64,000 nucleotides of DNA from Seinonella peptonophila (lineage in GTDB: Bacteria > Bacillota > Bacilli > Thermoactinomycetales > Thermoactinomycetaceae): assembly GCF_900129355.1 (NCBI RefSeq), contig NZ_FQVL01000006.1:124001-188000 (forward strand), read 5' to 3'. The position numbers and the translations under genes are program-made. Positions 35,192 through 44,415 of this stretch are shown in pieces. Numbering within the stretch: position 1 is the stretch's first letter; each line of letters opens with the position of its first letter. The notes beneath the pieces are model-generated. The model was not told the DNA's origin and searched no databases. It saw only the letters and a list, made by a program, of their open reading frames with translations.

Positions 35192-36214
35192 CTACTCTGC
35201 TCCACTGCTCGATTCAGTTCGTTTTATAATCAAAATCGTCTGGTCATCCGCAATCTTATAATCCGCCAATTCGAATAGTTTATGATAGATTTGATTAACA
35301 GCCTCCATTGCTGGTAGATGGAGATATTGGTGAATGATCTCTTGAAGATTCTCTCGTGTTAAAAATTCCCCTCCGATCCTACACTCTGTCATCCCATCTG
35401 AAAACAGAATAATGGCATCATTCTCCTCCAATGAAAGCGTATACTCTGGATAATCCACGTCACGATTAACCCCAAGAACCAAACCTTGTGTTTCCATATC
35501 TGTAAACTGATCATTACTAGCTTGATAGAAAAATCCGGGCTCATGACCAGCCGTTGCATAGCGGAATCGATGATTCAACGAGTCATATACCCCATATACC
35601 ATCGTGATAAACATGCTTGGATCGACATTTCGTTCCACTACAGTATTCAAATCCTTTAAAATTTCCGAAGGAGAGAGCGGCTGGTCATCTAAACGATCCA
35701 TCGCATACTTAATCATCGACATGCATAGAGCAGCAGGGATTCCTTTTCCAATGATATCTGAGATCGCAACCCCTAGATGATGCTTGCCATGATCAACAAA
35801 ATTATAGTAGTCTCCACTCATCCGTTTGGCAGCTACAGATAGCACGCCAATATCCACACCATCAAGAGTAGGAGGCCCCTCGGGCAATAAGGTTTGCTGC
35901 ATGCCTACAGCAACTTCAATTTCATATTCTAACTCTCGATGACGTGTCGCCAATTTCTCTGTCTCTTGATAAGCAACCCCATAGCCAATCATCATCTCAA
36001 TTAATATGTCAAAGGAATTTTTGACTGATTCTGGTAGATCAGGCAATAAGGTTTTGATAAATCGATAGTGAAGATTGACGATCTCTTCGGGTGGAATGCG
36101 TTGTTCCATAATCCATTTTGATAGCTGTTGAGCACCATATAAATAGTCCTCACGCTGATCTTCTATATATGCTGTAAGCAGTCTCTCATATTGTTTTTGT
36201 AAATCGATATCCAT
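35192..36214 (-). CDS. rsbU: RsbU-type PP2C phosphatase, activator of SigB
   Basis: 340 aa. Residues 1-85 match the helical RsbU_N domain (YLYGAQQLSKWIMEQRIPPE, NLHYRFIKTLLPDLPESV). A linker helix (EIEVAVGMQQTLLPEGPP) leads into a SpoIIE/PP2C phosphatase with GDYYNFVDHG and SDIIGKGIPAALCMSMIK metal-binding Asp motifs and LFSDGMTE near the end. In B. subtilis the N-domain binds RsbT from the stressosome. No rsbR, rsbS or rsbT is present in front of it here, so it may be activated differently or by a stressosome elsewhere in the genome. Confidence 0.92.
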   Translation of the reverse strand: MDIDLQKQYERLLTAYIEDQREDYLYGAQQLSKWIMEQRIPPEEIVNLHYRFIKTLLPDLPESVKNSFDILIEMMIGYGVAYQETEKLATRHRELEYEIEVAVGMQQTLLPEGPPTLDGVDIGVLSVAAKRMSGDYYNFVDHGKHHLGVAISDIIGKGIPAALCMSMIKYAMDRLDDQPLSPSEILKDLNTVVERNVDPSMFITMVYGVYDSLNHRFRYATAGHEPGFFYQASNDQFTDMETQGLVLGVNRDVDYPEYTLSLEENDAIILFSDGMTECRIGGEFLTRENLQEIIHQYLHLPAMEAVNQIYHKLFELADYKIADDQTILIIKRTESSSGAE

Positions 36215-36377
36215 AATAAAATCCCCTTGAGTTCGGCATATACCAACAGATTTACGTGGTAATATCGGTGAATCGATTAAATAACTGTGAGGGATTTCGA
36301 TCGATCATCGACCGATAAATTATTAGATTTGTTAGTATTTATATAACTACGTTTGATTATCTATTCTATCAAAAAAA

Positions 36378-36424
36378 CAAAAACCCAACCACCATAACAA
36401 TCATAGTGGATGAGTTTTTGTTTA
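36378..36424 (-). terminator. Terminator between ndoA and rsbU
   Basis: On the minus strand AAAAACTCATCCACTAT pairs imperfectly with ATGGTGGTTGGGTTTTT, followed by T-rich sequence. It separates the toxin-antitoxin transcript from the rsb operon, which in B. subtilis follow each other. Confidence 0.75.
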
Positions 36425-36772
36425 GAAATTGATTAAACCCAAGCTAATTTGCAAGGCTTCATTGACTCTGTTCATCATGTCATGATCTAGATGAGTAATT
36501 TTATCGGTGAGTCTTTGTTTATCAATGGTTCGAATCTGTTCCAAGAGAATGACAGAGTCTCGATCAAATCCATAAGCTTTTGCATCGATTTCAACGTGTG
36601 TCGGCAATTTAGCCTTTTGGATCTGGGCCGTAATCGCGGCGACGATAACTGTGGGGCTAAATCGATTACCAATGTCGTTCTGTATAACGAGGACTGGTCG
36701 CACCCCACCCTGTTCCGAGCCGACCACAGGGGATAGATCAGCAAAATAAACATCGCCACGCTTTACTATCAA
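36422..36772 (-). CDS. ndoA: mRNA interferase EndoA (MazF-type toxin)
   Basis: 116 aa, typical MazF/PemK length. [20 protein letters not shown], then [13 protein letters not shown] and [14 protein letters not shown] contain the conserved Arg and Thr of the active site. EndoA cleaves mRNA at UACAU. It starts 4 bases after the antitoxin stop, and its stop lies at the terminator. Position between alr and rsb is as in B. subtilis. Confidence 0.96.
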   Translation of the reverse strand: MIVKRGDVYFADLSPVVGSEQGGVRPVLVIQNDIGNRFSPTVIVAAITAQIQKAKLPTHVEIDAKAYGFDRDSVILLEQIRTIDKQRLTDKITHLDHDMMNRVNEALQISLGLINF

Positions 36773-36776
36773 TTAG

Positions 36777-37067
36777 TTACACCCCGCTGACCAATCGATC
36801 CAGGGTATCATCTGCCTCTTCTTCCGCATCAAACGCTTCCGAAGCCATATTTAAATTGATCCGAGCCATCTCCATATATCCTCGTTTCATCATTTCGCGA
36901 ATCAAACGACTTTTTCGTTCGCGTAGATATAACTTCATTGCCTGTCGAATAAATTCGCTCCGATTGGAATTATCTTTTTGAACGATACCGTCCACTTCTT
37001 GTAACAGATTGTTCGGAAGGCTAATCATGATCCTTTTTGTACTTGGCAACTTGACGTACACCCCCAA
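36777..37067 (-). CDS. ndoAI: Antitoxin EndoAI (ribbon-helix-helix)
   Basis: 96 aa. The ribbon-helix-helix part is RIMISLPNNLLQEVDGIVQK with NRSEFIRQAMKLYLRERK, and the toxin-neutralising tail is MKRGYMEMARINLNMASEAF through TLDRLVSG. It neutralises EndoA and represses the pair. No ATG is available at the beginning; a TTG at 37067 after GGTGAT, or a GTG two codons later, may serve, so the first few residues are uncertain. Confidence 0.92.
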   Translation of the reverse strand: MGVYVKLPSTKRIMISLPNNLLQEVDGIVQKDNSNRSEFIRQAMKLYLRERKSRLIREMMKRGYMEMARINLNMASEAFDAEEEADDTLDRLVSGV

Positions 37068-37460
37068 CCATTCATCACCGTAGCAATTCCTTTACAATAC
37101 TAACATTATGTTAATCGCATTGCAAAAATATACAATCATGAGATTGTAGATAAGAACTGAAACAACTACCACCATTTTTAAGGTGGTAGATTCCTGCAAT
37201 CAACAGTCTATCGACCGTTACAAGCAGGCTCTACCCGCAGTCTCTGCGGTGAAAATAAGGTATGGCTCTCTACTCCGCGTGGCTTCCACCATATAGGCGA
37301 ATAAAATAAGGCAGATGATCATCCAACCTCACCACATGTAAAGGAGTACACTTAGGTAATTTCCTATAAAATCATAAGCGCTTACTCGTGCGCTAGTATG
37401 ATAAAACTTATTCGCGCAGCAGAATAAAATTCCTTCTACTTTTTTCAACAACTTTTGTTG
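37068..37460. other. Intergenic region rich in inverted repeats
   Basis: 393 bases between ndoAI and alr. TACCACC/GGTGGTA (about 37168-37190) and CCGCAG/CTGCGG (about 37238-37252) form short hairpins, and a GTGGAAGCCACGCGG-like stretch (minus strand, near 37290) resembles the end of mobile elements but cannot be assigned. The promoter of the toxin-antitoxin pair should be close to 37080-37120. No gene is supported. Confidence 0.45.
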
Positions 37461-38648
37461 TCAATTGTTTGAATATATTTTGATTCTCTCTTTGCGCAAC
37501 CGATTTAGTATTGCAATCAATTGTCCATTTCGAAAATATTGACGTGGCACACGATGGTTTAATGCGCAAGTGATCTCATGATCAATCGTTTCTAATTGTC
37601 GTGCAATCTCATCAATATGGATCGTCTCCTGCCCTTGTCGTCCATATAGGACTACTTCTTCACCAATCTCAATCGGACCGATCGAAGTGACATCGAGCAT
37701 CAAATGATCCATACAAACCCGACCTACAATTGGAACGCGTTGGCCGCGGATCAGTGCTACTCCACTATTTGAGAGTAGTCGATTATAACCATCAGCGTAG
37801 CCAACAGGAACTGTTGCAATGATCTCTTTACCCGAAGTAATAAATGTTTTCCCATAACTGATCCCAGTACCTTCAGGTGGCTGCTTGCACTGAATCACCT
37901 TTGACTTTAATGTTAATGCAGGTCGTAATGATACAGCTTGGTGATTCACTTCAACAGAAGGATAGTAGCCATATAAGCTAATCCCTAAACGAATCATCTG
38001 ATGAAGCTGGTCAGGCAATTCAATGGCTGCAGCACTATTCGCTGAATGAATCAAAGGGAAAGAATCACCAACCTCCTTCAACACCGCCTGAAAGGATCGA
38101 AGTTGCCTCTGTGTATATGATTTATCTGCCTCATCAGCAGATGAATAATGCATATACAGACCTTCGACTTCGATTTGCGACTCGCTTTGCACCTGATGGA
38201 GAAAATCAGGAACCTCTTCTGGTTGCAAACCGATCCTGCCCATACCTGTGTCCACTTTTATGTGAACCTTCACTTTCTGATCAGCTGCTAATGCAGCCGC
38301 TTGTAGTGGCGCAAGCAACTCTTTTTCATAGATTGTCAAAGCAAGCCTGTGTTGAATCGCGAGTGAATACGCCTCTGGAGGTGTAAAGCTCAACACAAGA
38401 ATTGGAGCTGTAATGCCTGCCTCCCGCAATTCAATTGCCTCATCTACAAAGGATACACCTAAATAGGTGGCTCCAGCTGCTAGAGCCTCACGTGCTACAT
38501 AGACAGCACCATGCCCATATGCATTTGCTTTGACTACTGCCATTACTTGTATTTCTGGTCCAATATGACGCTTAAATTCTTTTACATTATGGGCAATCGC
38601 ATCGAGATCGACCTCGATCACAGTATCTCTGGCGTAAAATCGATTCAT
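37461..38648 (-). CDS. alr: Alanine racemase
   Basis: 395 aa from the ATG at 38648. VMAVVKANAYGHG holds the PLP-binding Lys; VKVDTGMGRIGL and VPVGYADGYNRLLSN carry the conserved phosphate- and catalytic-site residues; GRVCMDHLMLDVT is the C-terminal signature. It supplies D-alanine for peptidoglycan. An upstream in-frame ATG lies within a terminator stem (38681-38707), so the shorter start is chosen, with AGGA before it. The order ydcC-alr-ndoAI agrees with B. subtilis. Confidence 0.96.
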   Translation of the reverse strand: MNRFYARDTVIEVDLDAIAHNVKEFKRHIGPEIQVMAVVKANAYGHGAVYVAREALAAGATYLGVSFVDEAIELREAGITAPILVLSFTPPEAYSLAIQHRLALTIYEKELLAPLQAAALAADQKVKVHIKVDTGMGRIGLQPEEVPDFLHQVQSESQIEVEGLYMHYSSADEADKSYTQRQLRSFQAVLKEVGDSFPLIHSANSAAAIELPDQLHQMIRLGISLYGYYPSVEVNHQAVSLRPALTLKSKVIQCKQPPEGTGISYGKTFITSGKEIIATVPVGYADGYNRLLSNSGVALIRGQRVPIVGRVCMDHLMLDVTSIGPIEIGEEVVLYGRQGQETIHIDEIARQLETIDHEITCALNHRVPRQYFRNGQLIAILNRLRKERIKIYSNN

Positions 38649-38680
38649 TTTCTCATTCCTAGGTTCTATGTTAATAGAAT

Positions 38681-38707
38681 AAAAACTCATCTCTTCCAAA
38701 AGAGATG
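38681..38707 (-). terminator. Terminator after the ydcC-like gene
   Basis: On the minus strand CATCTCTT pairs with AAGAGATG around a short loop, followed by AGTTTTTAT. It separates ydcC from alr. Confidence 0.75.
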
Positions 38708-38756
38708 TCTCATAGAACCACTTTACAACAAAACGTTGGGTCGGGTAAAGAGTTGG

Positions 38757-39746
38757 TTACTTAGTTGGCTCTTGAAAAGTTGTATTTGCTATTTTTACCA
38801 TTTCTGCCGCAGATAATTTACCAAGAAGCTCATATTCATTCCCTTGATAAATCCAGGACAGCGACCGTTCTTTCCCTTTTGTTGTTAGAACTCCCAATGC
38901 TTGTTGCAAATTAATAGGAACCGCATTCCCAGCTATTTCTTGGTGGAGAGTATCCGTACGCCTCACAGTAATCGCAAAAGGATGCTTGCCCTGATAACGC
39001 ATGACTGTCAAAGGTCCATTCAAGCTTGATAGTGATCTTTCGCTCTCAAGACGACTCCCAGCAGGCAGATAAGCGGGAGCAACGGCATCAGCGGCTGATT
39101 TTGGATCACCTTCTGTTCCAATCTGCTGCATATTTCGTTTCATATCAAAAGAGTCAACATCGAAGGAAGTTCGATTTTGAAATTGTTGAAATGTAACTTC
39201 GATCATAACTTGATGTTCATCATTCAACACTTGCACCCGTTTTGGGTTTAAATCATGGTCCAACCAAATCCGTTGTTTCGAACGAGATGGATGCTGCGGT
39301 AAGGCGACAGATACATCAAATTGATAATCATGCTTGGATGTCCGAAATTTCCGACTCTTATCTCGAAGAATACTTTTGATCAGTGTCTGATAGAGGTAAA
39401 CCTGACCATCACTTTCAGGCCAATTGCTTTGAAACCGAAAACTCTTTTTTAAGTGAGGAGTAAGAACATAAACACCATCATGATTTCGTAACAATACTTG
39501 CGTAATATCTTTTTGGACATTTTTGACGGCTACTCGGTAAAAGTAAGGCTTTTTATACCATACTTCTACATCATACGTAATCGGCTCTTTTCCTGTTTGA
39601 ATCACCATCTTACCTCGACTCTGATAGGTATTCATCTCCTGTTTTCGCTCTGCTAAGTCCTGAAGAACCTCTTGCTCGCTCTTCTGCCCACATCCCGTCA
39701 GCAAAAGAGCGAAACAGAGTAACAGCATAATAGAAAACCGACGCAT
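38757..39746 (-). CDS. ydcC: LolA-like sporulation lipoprotein YdcC
   Basis: 329 aa. The signal peptide ends in a lipobox (CFALLLTGC), so it is a membrane-anchored lipoprotein. The mature part has the curved beta-sheet pattern of LolA/GerS-type proteins (RGKMVIQTGKEPITYDVEVW, then WLDHDLNPKRVQVL) with a C-terminal DUF4367-like portion (YLPAGSRLESERSLSSLNG). B. subtilis ydcC occupies the same place between acpS and alr and is expressed in sporulation. The function is not well known. Confidence 0.85.
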   Translation of the reverse strand: MRRFSIMLLLCFALLLTGCGQKSEQEVLQDLAERKQEMNTYQSRGKMVIQTGKEPITYDVEVWYKKPYFYRVAVKNVQKDITQVLLRNHDGVYVLTPHLKKSFRFQSNWPESDGQVYLYQTLIKSILRDKSRKFRTSKHDYQFDVSVALPQHPSRSKQRIWLDHDLNPKRVQVLNDEHQVMIEVTFQQFQNRTSFDVDSFDMKRNMQQIGTEGDPKSAADAVAPAYLPAGSRLESERSLSSLNGPLTVMRYQGKHPFAITVRRTDTLHQEIAGNAVPINLQQALGVLTTKGKERSLSWIYQGNEYELLGKLSAAEMVKIANTTFQEPTK

Positions 39747-39775
39747 CCACTTTCCATCCCTTCCTAGCTTATCGG

Positions 39776-41299
39776 TTAGAATGAATATTGCTGAATCACA
39801 GGACCCAGGGCCGCTAGAATCTCATCTACGGAAACACTCTGTTCAGCAGAAGTGACGCTGTGTTCGCCTGCCTTACCATGCAGATAGACCGCCATCAAAA
39901 CAGCTTCTTCAATTGAGACACCTTGCGCTAGCCAAGCACCAATCATCCCTGTCAACACATCTCCTGAACCCGCTTTTGCTAGCGCTGGATGACCACTTGG
40001 ATTGACAACTTGTCGACCATCAGGAAATGCAATGATCGTAAAGCGACCCTTGAGTACAACAACCATTCCTGTTGACATCGCATATTCTCGTGCGACTTCA
40101 TTTCTTCGCTGTTCAACATCCTGAGTCGTCGTTCGCAACAATCGAGCCATTTCACCTGGATGCGGGGTACAAATCAAGGGGGCAGCTATTTTCAAATCTA
40201 ATAAATGAGGGTGATCAGCTAAAATGTTGATTGCATCTGCATCGAGAATAACAGGATGTTCAATCTGCTCAAGCAAATGACCTAGCCATTTCTCTTCACC
40301 TGGAAATCGCCCTAAGCCTGGTCCAATCACAACCGCTGAAAATTGCTCACTCCGTAATCGATAAGACAAACTGCTCTCATCAGCAAAATAATCGTCTCCA
40401 GACCATGACCAGACCATCTCCTGCATGACAGCACCTTTTAAACTCTGCTCATTTCCCTGTGGAACAGTAAGTGTTACTTTACCCGTTCCACACCGATAAG
40501 CGGCCGCACCAGCCATCCGCACTGCCCCCAGCATGCCATCTGCTCCCCCGATCACCAATAGATGTCCAAATCTCCCTTTATGTGACCATGGGGAACGATG
40601 ACAAAGTGCTTTGTCCCATAGTGAGGGTCGATTCACTTGCACCTTTGGCGTAACAGGCAATACTGTACCAATCTCTACGACATCCCAATCGCCTACATAA
40701 TCAGCACCTGGATACAGATAAAAAGCCCACTTGGGATAGGCAAAAGTCACCGTATAATCAGCATAAATTGCCTGATCCATCACTTTTCCTGTATCAGCAT
40801 TTACACCTGTGGGAAGGTCAACAGCTATCGTCCACGCTCGATGACATTGATTTACCTTTTGTACAACTTGATCAATCGGAAAGCGCAGCCCGTCCTTTGC
40901 TCCTGTTCCTAAAAGGGCATCTACAATCACTTCTGTGTCTTCCAAATCGCTTTCTAATCCATCCATCCCTTGAGCCGATAAAACAGAAACACTTCCAAAA
41001 TGACGATATGCATCATAAAAGCAACGTGCGTCAGCTGGTAACTTACTAGGATCTCCAAGTAGCCAAGCCTTCACTTCCCATCCACTTTGGCACAGATGAC
41101 GTGCAATCACCCAGCCATCGCCGCCATTATTTCCTGTTCCAATCAATACGATGGCACGTTTTGGAAGTGGAAAGCGGGATAGAATCGCTTGCGTCACAGC
41201 TAAACCTGCTCGTTCCATCAATACTGTCCCAGGTATACCAATTGTTTCAATTGTATAGCGGTCAAGCTCTCGCATCTCTTCTGTTGTACAAAGATACAC
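39776..41299 (-). CDS. nnr: Bifunctional NAD(P)H-hydrate epimerase/dehydratase
   Basis: 507 aa fusion. The N-terminal half is the YjeF-N epimerase (MRELDRYTIETIGIPGTVLM, then VLIGTGNNGGDGWVIARHL and VDLPTGVNADTG). The C-terminal half is the ADP-dependent dehydratase of the ribokinase fold (VIGPGLGRFPGEEKW, NPSGHPALAKAGSGDVLTGM). Together they repair hydrated NADH and NADPH. GTG start after GGAGGG. It lies between acpS and ydcC in one operon. Confidence 0.96.
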   Translation of the reverse strand: MYLCTTEEMRELDRYTIETIGIPGTVLMERAGLAVTQAILSRFPLPKRAIVLIGTGNNGGDGWVIARHLCQSGWEVKAWLLGDPSKLPADARCFYDAYRHFGSVSVLSAQGMDGLESDLEDTEVIVDALLGTGAKDGLRFPIDQVVQKVNQCHRAWTIAVDLPTGVNADTGKVMDQAIYADYTVTFAYPKWAFYLYPGADYVGDWDVVEIGTVLPVTPKVQVNRPSLWDKALCHRSPWSHKGRFGHLLVIGGADGMLGAVRMAGAAAYRCGTGKVTLTVPQGNEQSLKGAVMQEMVWSWSGDDYFADESSLSYRLRSEQFSAVVIGPGLGRFPGEEKWLGHLLEQIEHPVILDADAINILADHPHLLDLKIAAPLICTPHPGEMARLLRTTTQDVEQRRNEVAREYAMSTGMVVVLKGRFTIIAFPDGRQVVNPSGHPALAKAGSGDVLTGMIGAWLAQGVSIEEAVLMAVYLHGKAGEHSVTSAEQSVSVDEILAALGPVIQQYSF

Positions 41300-41336
41300 A
41301 ATGACCCTCCTAACCGTGTTATATATCTATGTCCAT

Positions 41337-41723
41337 TTATGAATGGTTATGAATCTCTTCTAAGACAACCATCGCCATTGCATAACTTTCAGTATGAGTG
41401 ATACTTACATGTGCGTGTACTTCTTTTCCAGGAAATAGGCGCATTTTTGCTTGTTTGGCAATTTGTAATACTGGTTTCCCATCTTGATTTGGTAGAATCT
41501 CTATGTCGAGCCAGCCCAGCTTTGCTCCAATTCCAGTGCCACAGGCTTTTGAAAACGCCTCTTTCGCAGCAAATCTCCCTGCTAATGATTCAAGAAAACG
41601 AGTGGGATGATGCGGCAATCGTTCAATTTCCTCTTTCGTACAGATACGCAAAGCAAAACGCTGTAAATCAATCGATTGAAATCGCTTCAACTCAACCAAA
41701 TCAGTACCAATACCATATATCAT
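41337..41723 (-). CDS. acpS: Holo-[acyl-carrier-protein] synthase
   Basis: 128 aa. GIGTDLVELKRFQ with the metal-binding Asp, LAGRFAAKEAFSKACGTGIG with the catalytic Glu and Lys, and VSISHTESYAMAMV-like end identify AcpS, which transfers phosphopantetheine from CoA to acyl carrier protein. AGGAG precedes the ATG. It heads the acpS-nnr-ydcC operon. Confidence 0.96.
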   Translation of the reverse strand: MIYGIGTDLVELKRFQSIDLQRFALRICTKEEIERLPHHPTRFLESLAGRFAAKEAFSKACGTGIGAKLGWLDIEILPNQDGKPVLQIAKQAKMRLFPGKEVHAHVSITHTESYAMAMVVLEEIHNHS

Positions 41724-41865
41724 TTACCCGCTCCTGTTCACGAAATTCTCCCAAGTTGCTCTGATAAAAAATGATATAGTAAAGGATAAGTAAATTCAAT
41801 TGAAGAGCGGTTTGCTCAGCTTCATTTGTACGAAGCGATCTGAAAACACCTAGGAGGGTACTGTT

Positions 41866-42318
41866 TTGGATATACGAATTGCACTTTTTATTCATGTATT
41901 TTCTGTAGCGACTTGGTTTGGCTGTATCACAATGATGGCTATGTTTTTAAGAGATGCGTCTCGCAGCGCTGAACTGGCAACAATGAATCAAGCGATTCAA
42001 AAAACACAACGCTGGAATGTAACAATGATCATTCCTACATCTGTACTTGCTTTGATCACAGGCATTTATATGCTAGTCAAAGGGGGCGCTGGTGAAAAGG
42101 CGCTGTGGATGCTAGTCAAGGAGCGTTTTGGCAGTCTTGTTGTCATTGCTTTTATTCTGCTCATTCTCTTTTATGGACGTCGTCTTGTAAAAGCATTACA
42201 AGGAGAAAATATCACTGCTGAAGCAGGGAAGAAGATTTTGGGCAAATACATCATGGTGTTAAATATTACGGTTCTATGTATGCTTATCTTAATTTTCTTT
42301 GTCACGATGAAATTTTAA
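41866..42318 (+). CDS. Four-helix membrane protein
   Basis: 150 aa starting at a TTG, 8 bases after AGGAGG. Four hydrophobic helices with His in the first (IALFIHVFSVATWFGC) resemble DUF2269/CopD-like integral membrane proteins in which His residues may bind heme or copper. It is divergent from acpS and followed by its own terminator. The exact family and role are uncertain. Confidence 0.7.
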   Translation: MDIRIALFIHVFSVATWFGCITMMAMFLRDASRSAELATMNQAIQKTQRWNVTMIIPTSVLALITGIYMLVKGGAGEKALWMLVKERFGSLVVIAFILLILFYGRRLVKALQGENITAEAGKKILGKYIMVLNITVLCMLILIFFVTMKF

Positions 42319-42353
42319 TCTGAGCCAGTTCTTGTTCAACATTGGTCATATCG

Positions 42354-42381
42354 AAAAAGCGCTTTTGAGGCGCTTTTTTAC
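42354..42381 (+). terminator. Terminator of the four-helix membrane protein gene
   Basis: AAAAAGCGC and GCGCTTTTT flank a short loop, ending in a T-run about 35 bases past the stop codon. A second perfect hairpin (CGACCGTGA/TCACGGTCG, 42416-42438) follows without T-run. Confidence 0.85.
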
Positions 42382-42457
42382 CTATTATCTGAATATTGGG
42401 TTAATAATAACCAGTCGACCGTGAGGATATCACGGTCGCTGAGGTTCAATGACCCCT

Positions 42458-42483
42458 AAAGCATTCTCTAAACGAGATGCTTT
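42458..42483 (-). terminator. Hairpin downstream of the small Pro/Gly-rich ORF
   Basis: AAAGCAT-CTC pairs with GAG-ATGCTTT (one unpaired base), 22 bases past the stop of the 34 aa ORF on the minus strand. Confidence 0.55.
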
Positions 42484-42504
42484 ACTTGAAACACCCGGTT
42501 GACT

Positions 42505-42609
42505 CTATGAGCCCTTCTTCGGCGGAGGCGGCTGGATCGGCTTCTGGGGACGGGGACCGTGTCCACTTCCCGGGCCAGTACTGCCGCCAGGCTTGGGCTT
42601 TCCGGGCAT
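42505..42609 (-). CDS. 34 aa Pro/Gly-rich basic peptide, G+C-rich
   Basis: ATG at 42609 is 6 bases after AGGAGG. It encodes MPGKPKPGGSTGPGSGHGPR followed by PQKPIQPPPPKKGS: no hydrophobic segment, strongly basic and proline-rich. The DNA is about two-thirds G+C by eye, unlike both neighbours. A hairpin follows. The good ribosome site, foreign composition and hairpin favour a real gene of foreign origin. It resembles disordered small proteins; function unknown. Confidence 0.55.
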   Translation of the reverse strand: MPGKPKPGGSTGPGSGHGPRPQKPIQPPPPKKGS

Positions 42610-42737
42610 TACTTCCTCCTGGAGTCAGATGCCGGTAGGCACTTGTGTCCATAATCAATTCAAAATATATTTTAACACTAAGGATCAATTATTGAAAATC
42701 TATATATTCGAAGTAAATATGCCTATGTAAATCAAAA

Positions 42738-42757
42738 ATATGTTACGATTAACATAG
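42738..42757 (+). promoter_or_regulatory. Palindrome upstream of the flotillin gene
   Basis: TATGTTACGATTAACATA (42739-42756) has 7-base arms around CGAT and lies about 30 bases before the start codon of floT. It could be a repressor or activator site overlapping the promoter. No stress-sigma (SigW) consensus is evident. Confidence 0.4.
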
Positions 42758-42786
42758 ATTTTTATCATGAAAGGGGACTTTATTGC

Positions 42787-44313
42787 GTGCTTACTCTCTC
42801 TGTCTCATCTTTGATTGTGATAATTGTAGTCGTACTTATTGTAGGTTATATCTGGTTTTGGATGCGCTATCGTACTGTCGGTGCCGATGAAGCAATGATT
42901 ATCACAGGTAATTATTTAGGGCGTAAAAATGTTTTTGCCGATGAATCAGGTCGTAAGATCAAGATCATACGTGGTGGAGGTAGTTTCATTCTCCCAATCT
43001 TTCAAAGAGTAGAACATTTAAGTCTGCTTTCACATAAATTGGAAGTTTCAACTCCTGAAGTGTATACCGAACAAGGAGTGCCTGTATTAGTAGATGGTGT
43101 TGCCATCTTTAAAGTCGGTGGTTCCATTGAAGAGGTAGCAACAGCAGCAGAGCAATTCATGGGAAAATCAACTGACATTCTCTGTGATGAAGCGCGTGAA
43201 GTACTGGAAGGTCATCTACGTGCCATTCTTGGAACCATGACAGTTGAAGATATTTATAAAAACAGAGAACGATTCGCAGATGAAGTTCAACAAGTAGCTG
43301 CAACCGATCTTAAAAAAATGGGGCTGCAAATTGTTTCTTTTACAATCAAAGATATTCATGACAAAAATGGCTATTTGGAAGCACTCGGTCGTCCCCGCAT
43401 TGCCCAAGTAAAACGCGATGCTGACATCGCTGAGGCGCATGCAGTTCGTGATACTGAAATTCAAACCTCTAAAGCGAAAGAAGAAGGAACAAAGGCAACG
43501 CTTATTGCTGAAACAAACATTGCCGAAGCTGTCAAAGGAAAAGAGATTCGTGTCGCTGAATTTAAAATCGAACAGGATATGAAAAAGGCGGAAGCTGACC
43601 AGGCCTATCATCTTCAGGAAAATCGTTACAAACAGCAGGTTGTCGATGAAGAAATGAAGATTGAATTGGTTCGAAAACAAAAAATGATTGAGTTAGAAGA
43701 AAAAGAGATCACACGTCGTGAAAAACAATACGATGCTGAAGTTCGTAAAAAAGCAGATGCTGAACGTTATGCACAGGAACAATCAGCGGAAGCGGCTCGA
43801 TTCGCTCGAGAAGCAGCAGCCAAAGCAGAAGCGGCAGCAATTAAAGCGCAAGGACTTGCCGATGCTGAAGCGAACCAAGCGCGCGGACATGCTGAAGCTG
43901 AGATTATCCGTGCCAAAGGTCTTGCTGAAGCGGAAGCCAAGCAAAAACTTGCTGAAGCCTTCGAACAATATGGACAGGCAGCAGTACTTGATTTAGTTGC
44001 GAAGATGCTCCCTGAGCTAGCCAAACAAATTGCGAGTCCAATTAGCAGCATTGATCAAATTACCGTCGTTGACTCCTCTGGTGGCGAAGGCGATGGGGCC
44101 ACACGCATTAGCAACTATGTTACAAAATTGATGGCACAAGCACCTGAGATGGTGAAACAAGTCTCTGGCGTTGATCTGAATCAGATCATTCAACAATTAA
44201 GCGGAGTTCAACAAAGCAAACCAGCATCAACAGAGCCTATCAATCTTGAGCCTGTGCATGAATCAGAAGAAGTGCAAGAAGAACAAACAGTTGAGCCACC
44301 TAAATCATCATAA
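42787..44313 (+). CDS. floT: Flotillin-like SPFH protein FloT
   Basis: 508 aa with a single N-terminal membrane helix (LIVIIVVVLIVGYIWFWMRY), an SPFH/band 7 domain (about residues 35-210) and a long Glu/Ala-rich coiled coil (about 230-400, with repeats such as AEAEIIRAKGLAEAEAKQKL). The acidic tail is variable. FloT organises fluid membrane microdomains. GTG start about 10 bases after AAAGGGG. The usual partner NfeD (yuaF) is not adjacent. Confidence 0.93.
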   Translation: MLTLSVSSLIVIIVVVLIVGYIWFWMRYRTVGADEAMIITGNYLGRKNVFADESGRKIKIIRGGGSFILPIFQRVEHLSLLSHKLEVSTPEVYTEQGVPVLVDGVAIFKVGGSIEEVATAAEQFMGKSTDILCDEAREVLEGHLRAILGTMTVEDIYKNRERFADEVQQVAATDLKKMGLQIVSFTIKDIHDKNGYLEALGRPRIAQVKRDADIAEAHAVRDTEIQTSKAKEEGTKATLIAETNIAEAVKGKEIRVAEFKIEQDMKKAEADQAYHLQENRYKQQVVDEEMKIELVRKQKMIELEEKEITRREKQYDAEVRKKADAERYAQEQSAEAARFAREAAAKAEAAAIKAQGLADAEANQARGHAEAEIIRAKGLAEAEAKQKLAEAFEQYGQAAVLDLVAKMLPELAKQIASPISSIDQITVVDSSGGEGDGATRISNYVTKLMAQAPEMVKQVSGVDLNQIIQQLSGVQQSKPASTEPINLEPVHESEEVQEEQTVEPPKSS

Positions 44314-44415
44314 ATGAAGACCTTATACAACCTAAATGCAAATCCTTGCTCAGGTTGTATACTTGCAAATGCAATGCTGAAGAACTGTTTAAATCTATCA
44401 GAGTGTCGCTGTGTA

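Noticed and set aside
36215-36377. A SigB-dependent promoter before rsbU
   Set aside because: I found no pair of GTTTAA- and GGGTAT-like elements at the right spacing.
37160-37330. End of an IS200/IS605-type element between ndoAI and alr
   Set aside because: Short hairpins and a GTGGAAGCCACG-like stretch are suggestive, but no transposase or TnpB sequence can be read.
38649-38699. Longer N-terminus of alanine racemase from the upstream ATG
   Set aside because: The extra codons lie in the terminator stem of the preceding gene and do not match the family's start.
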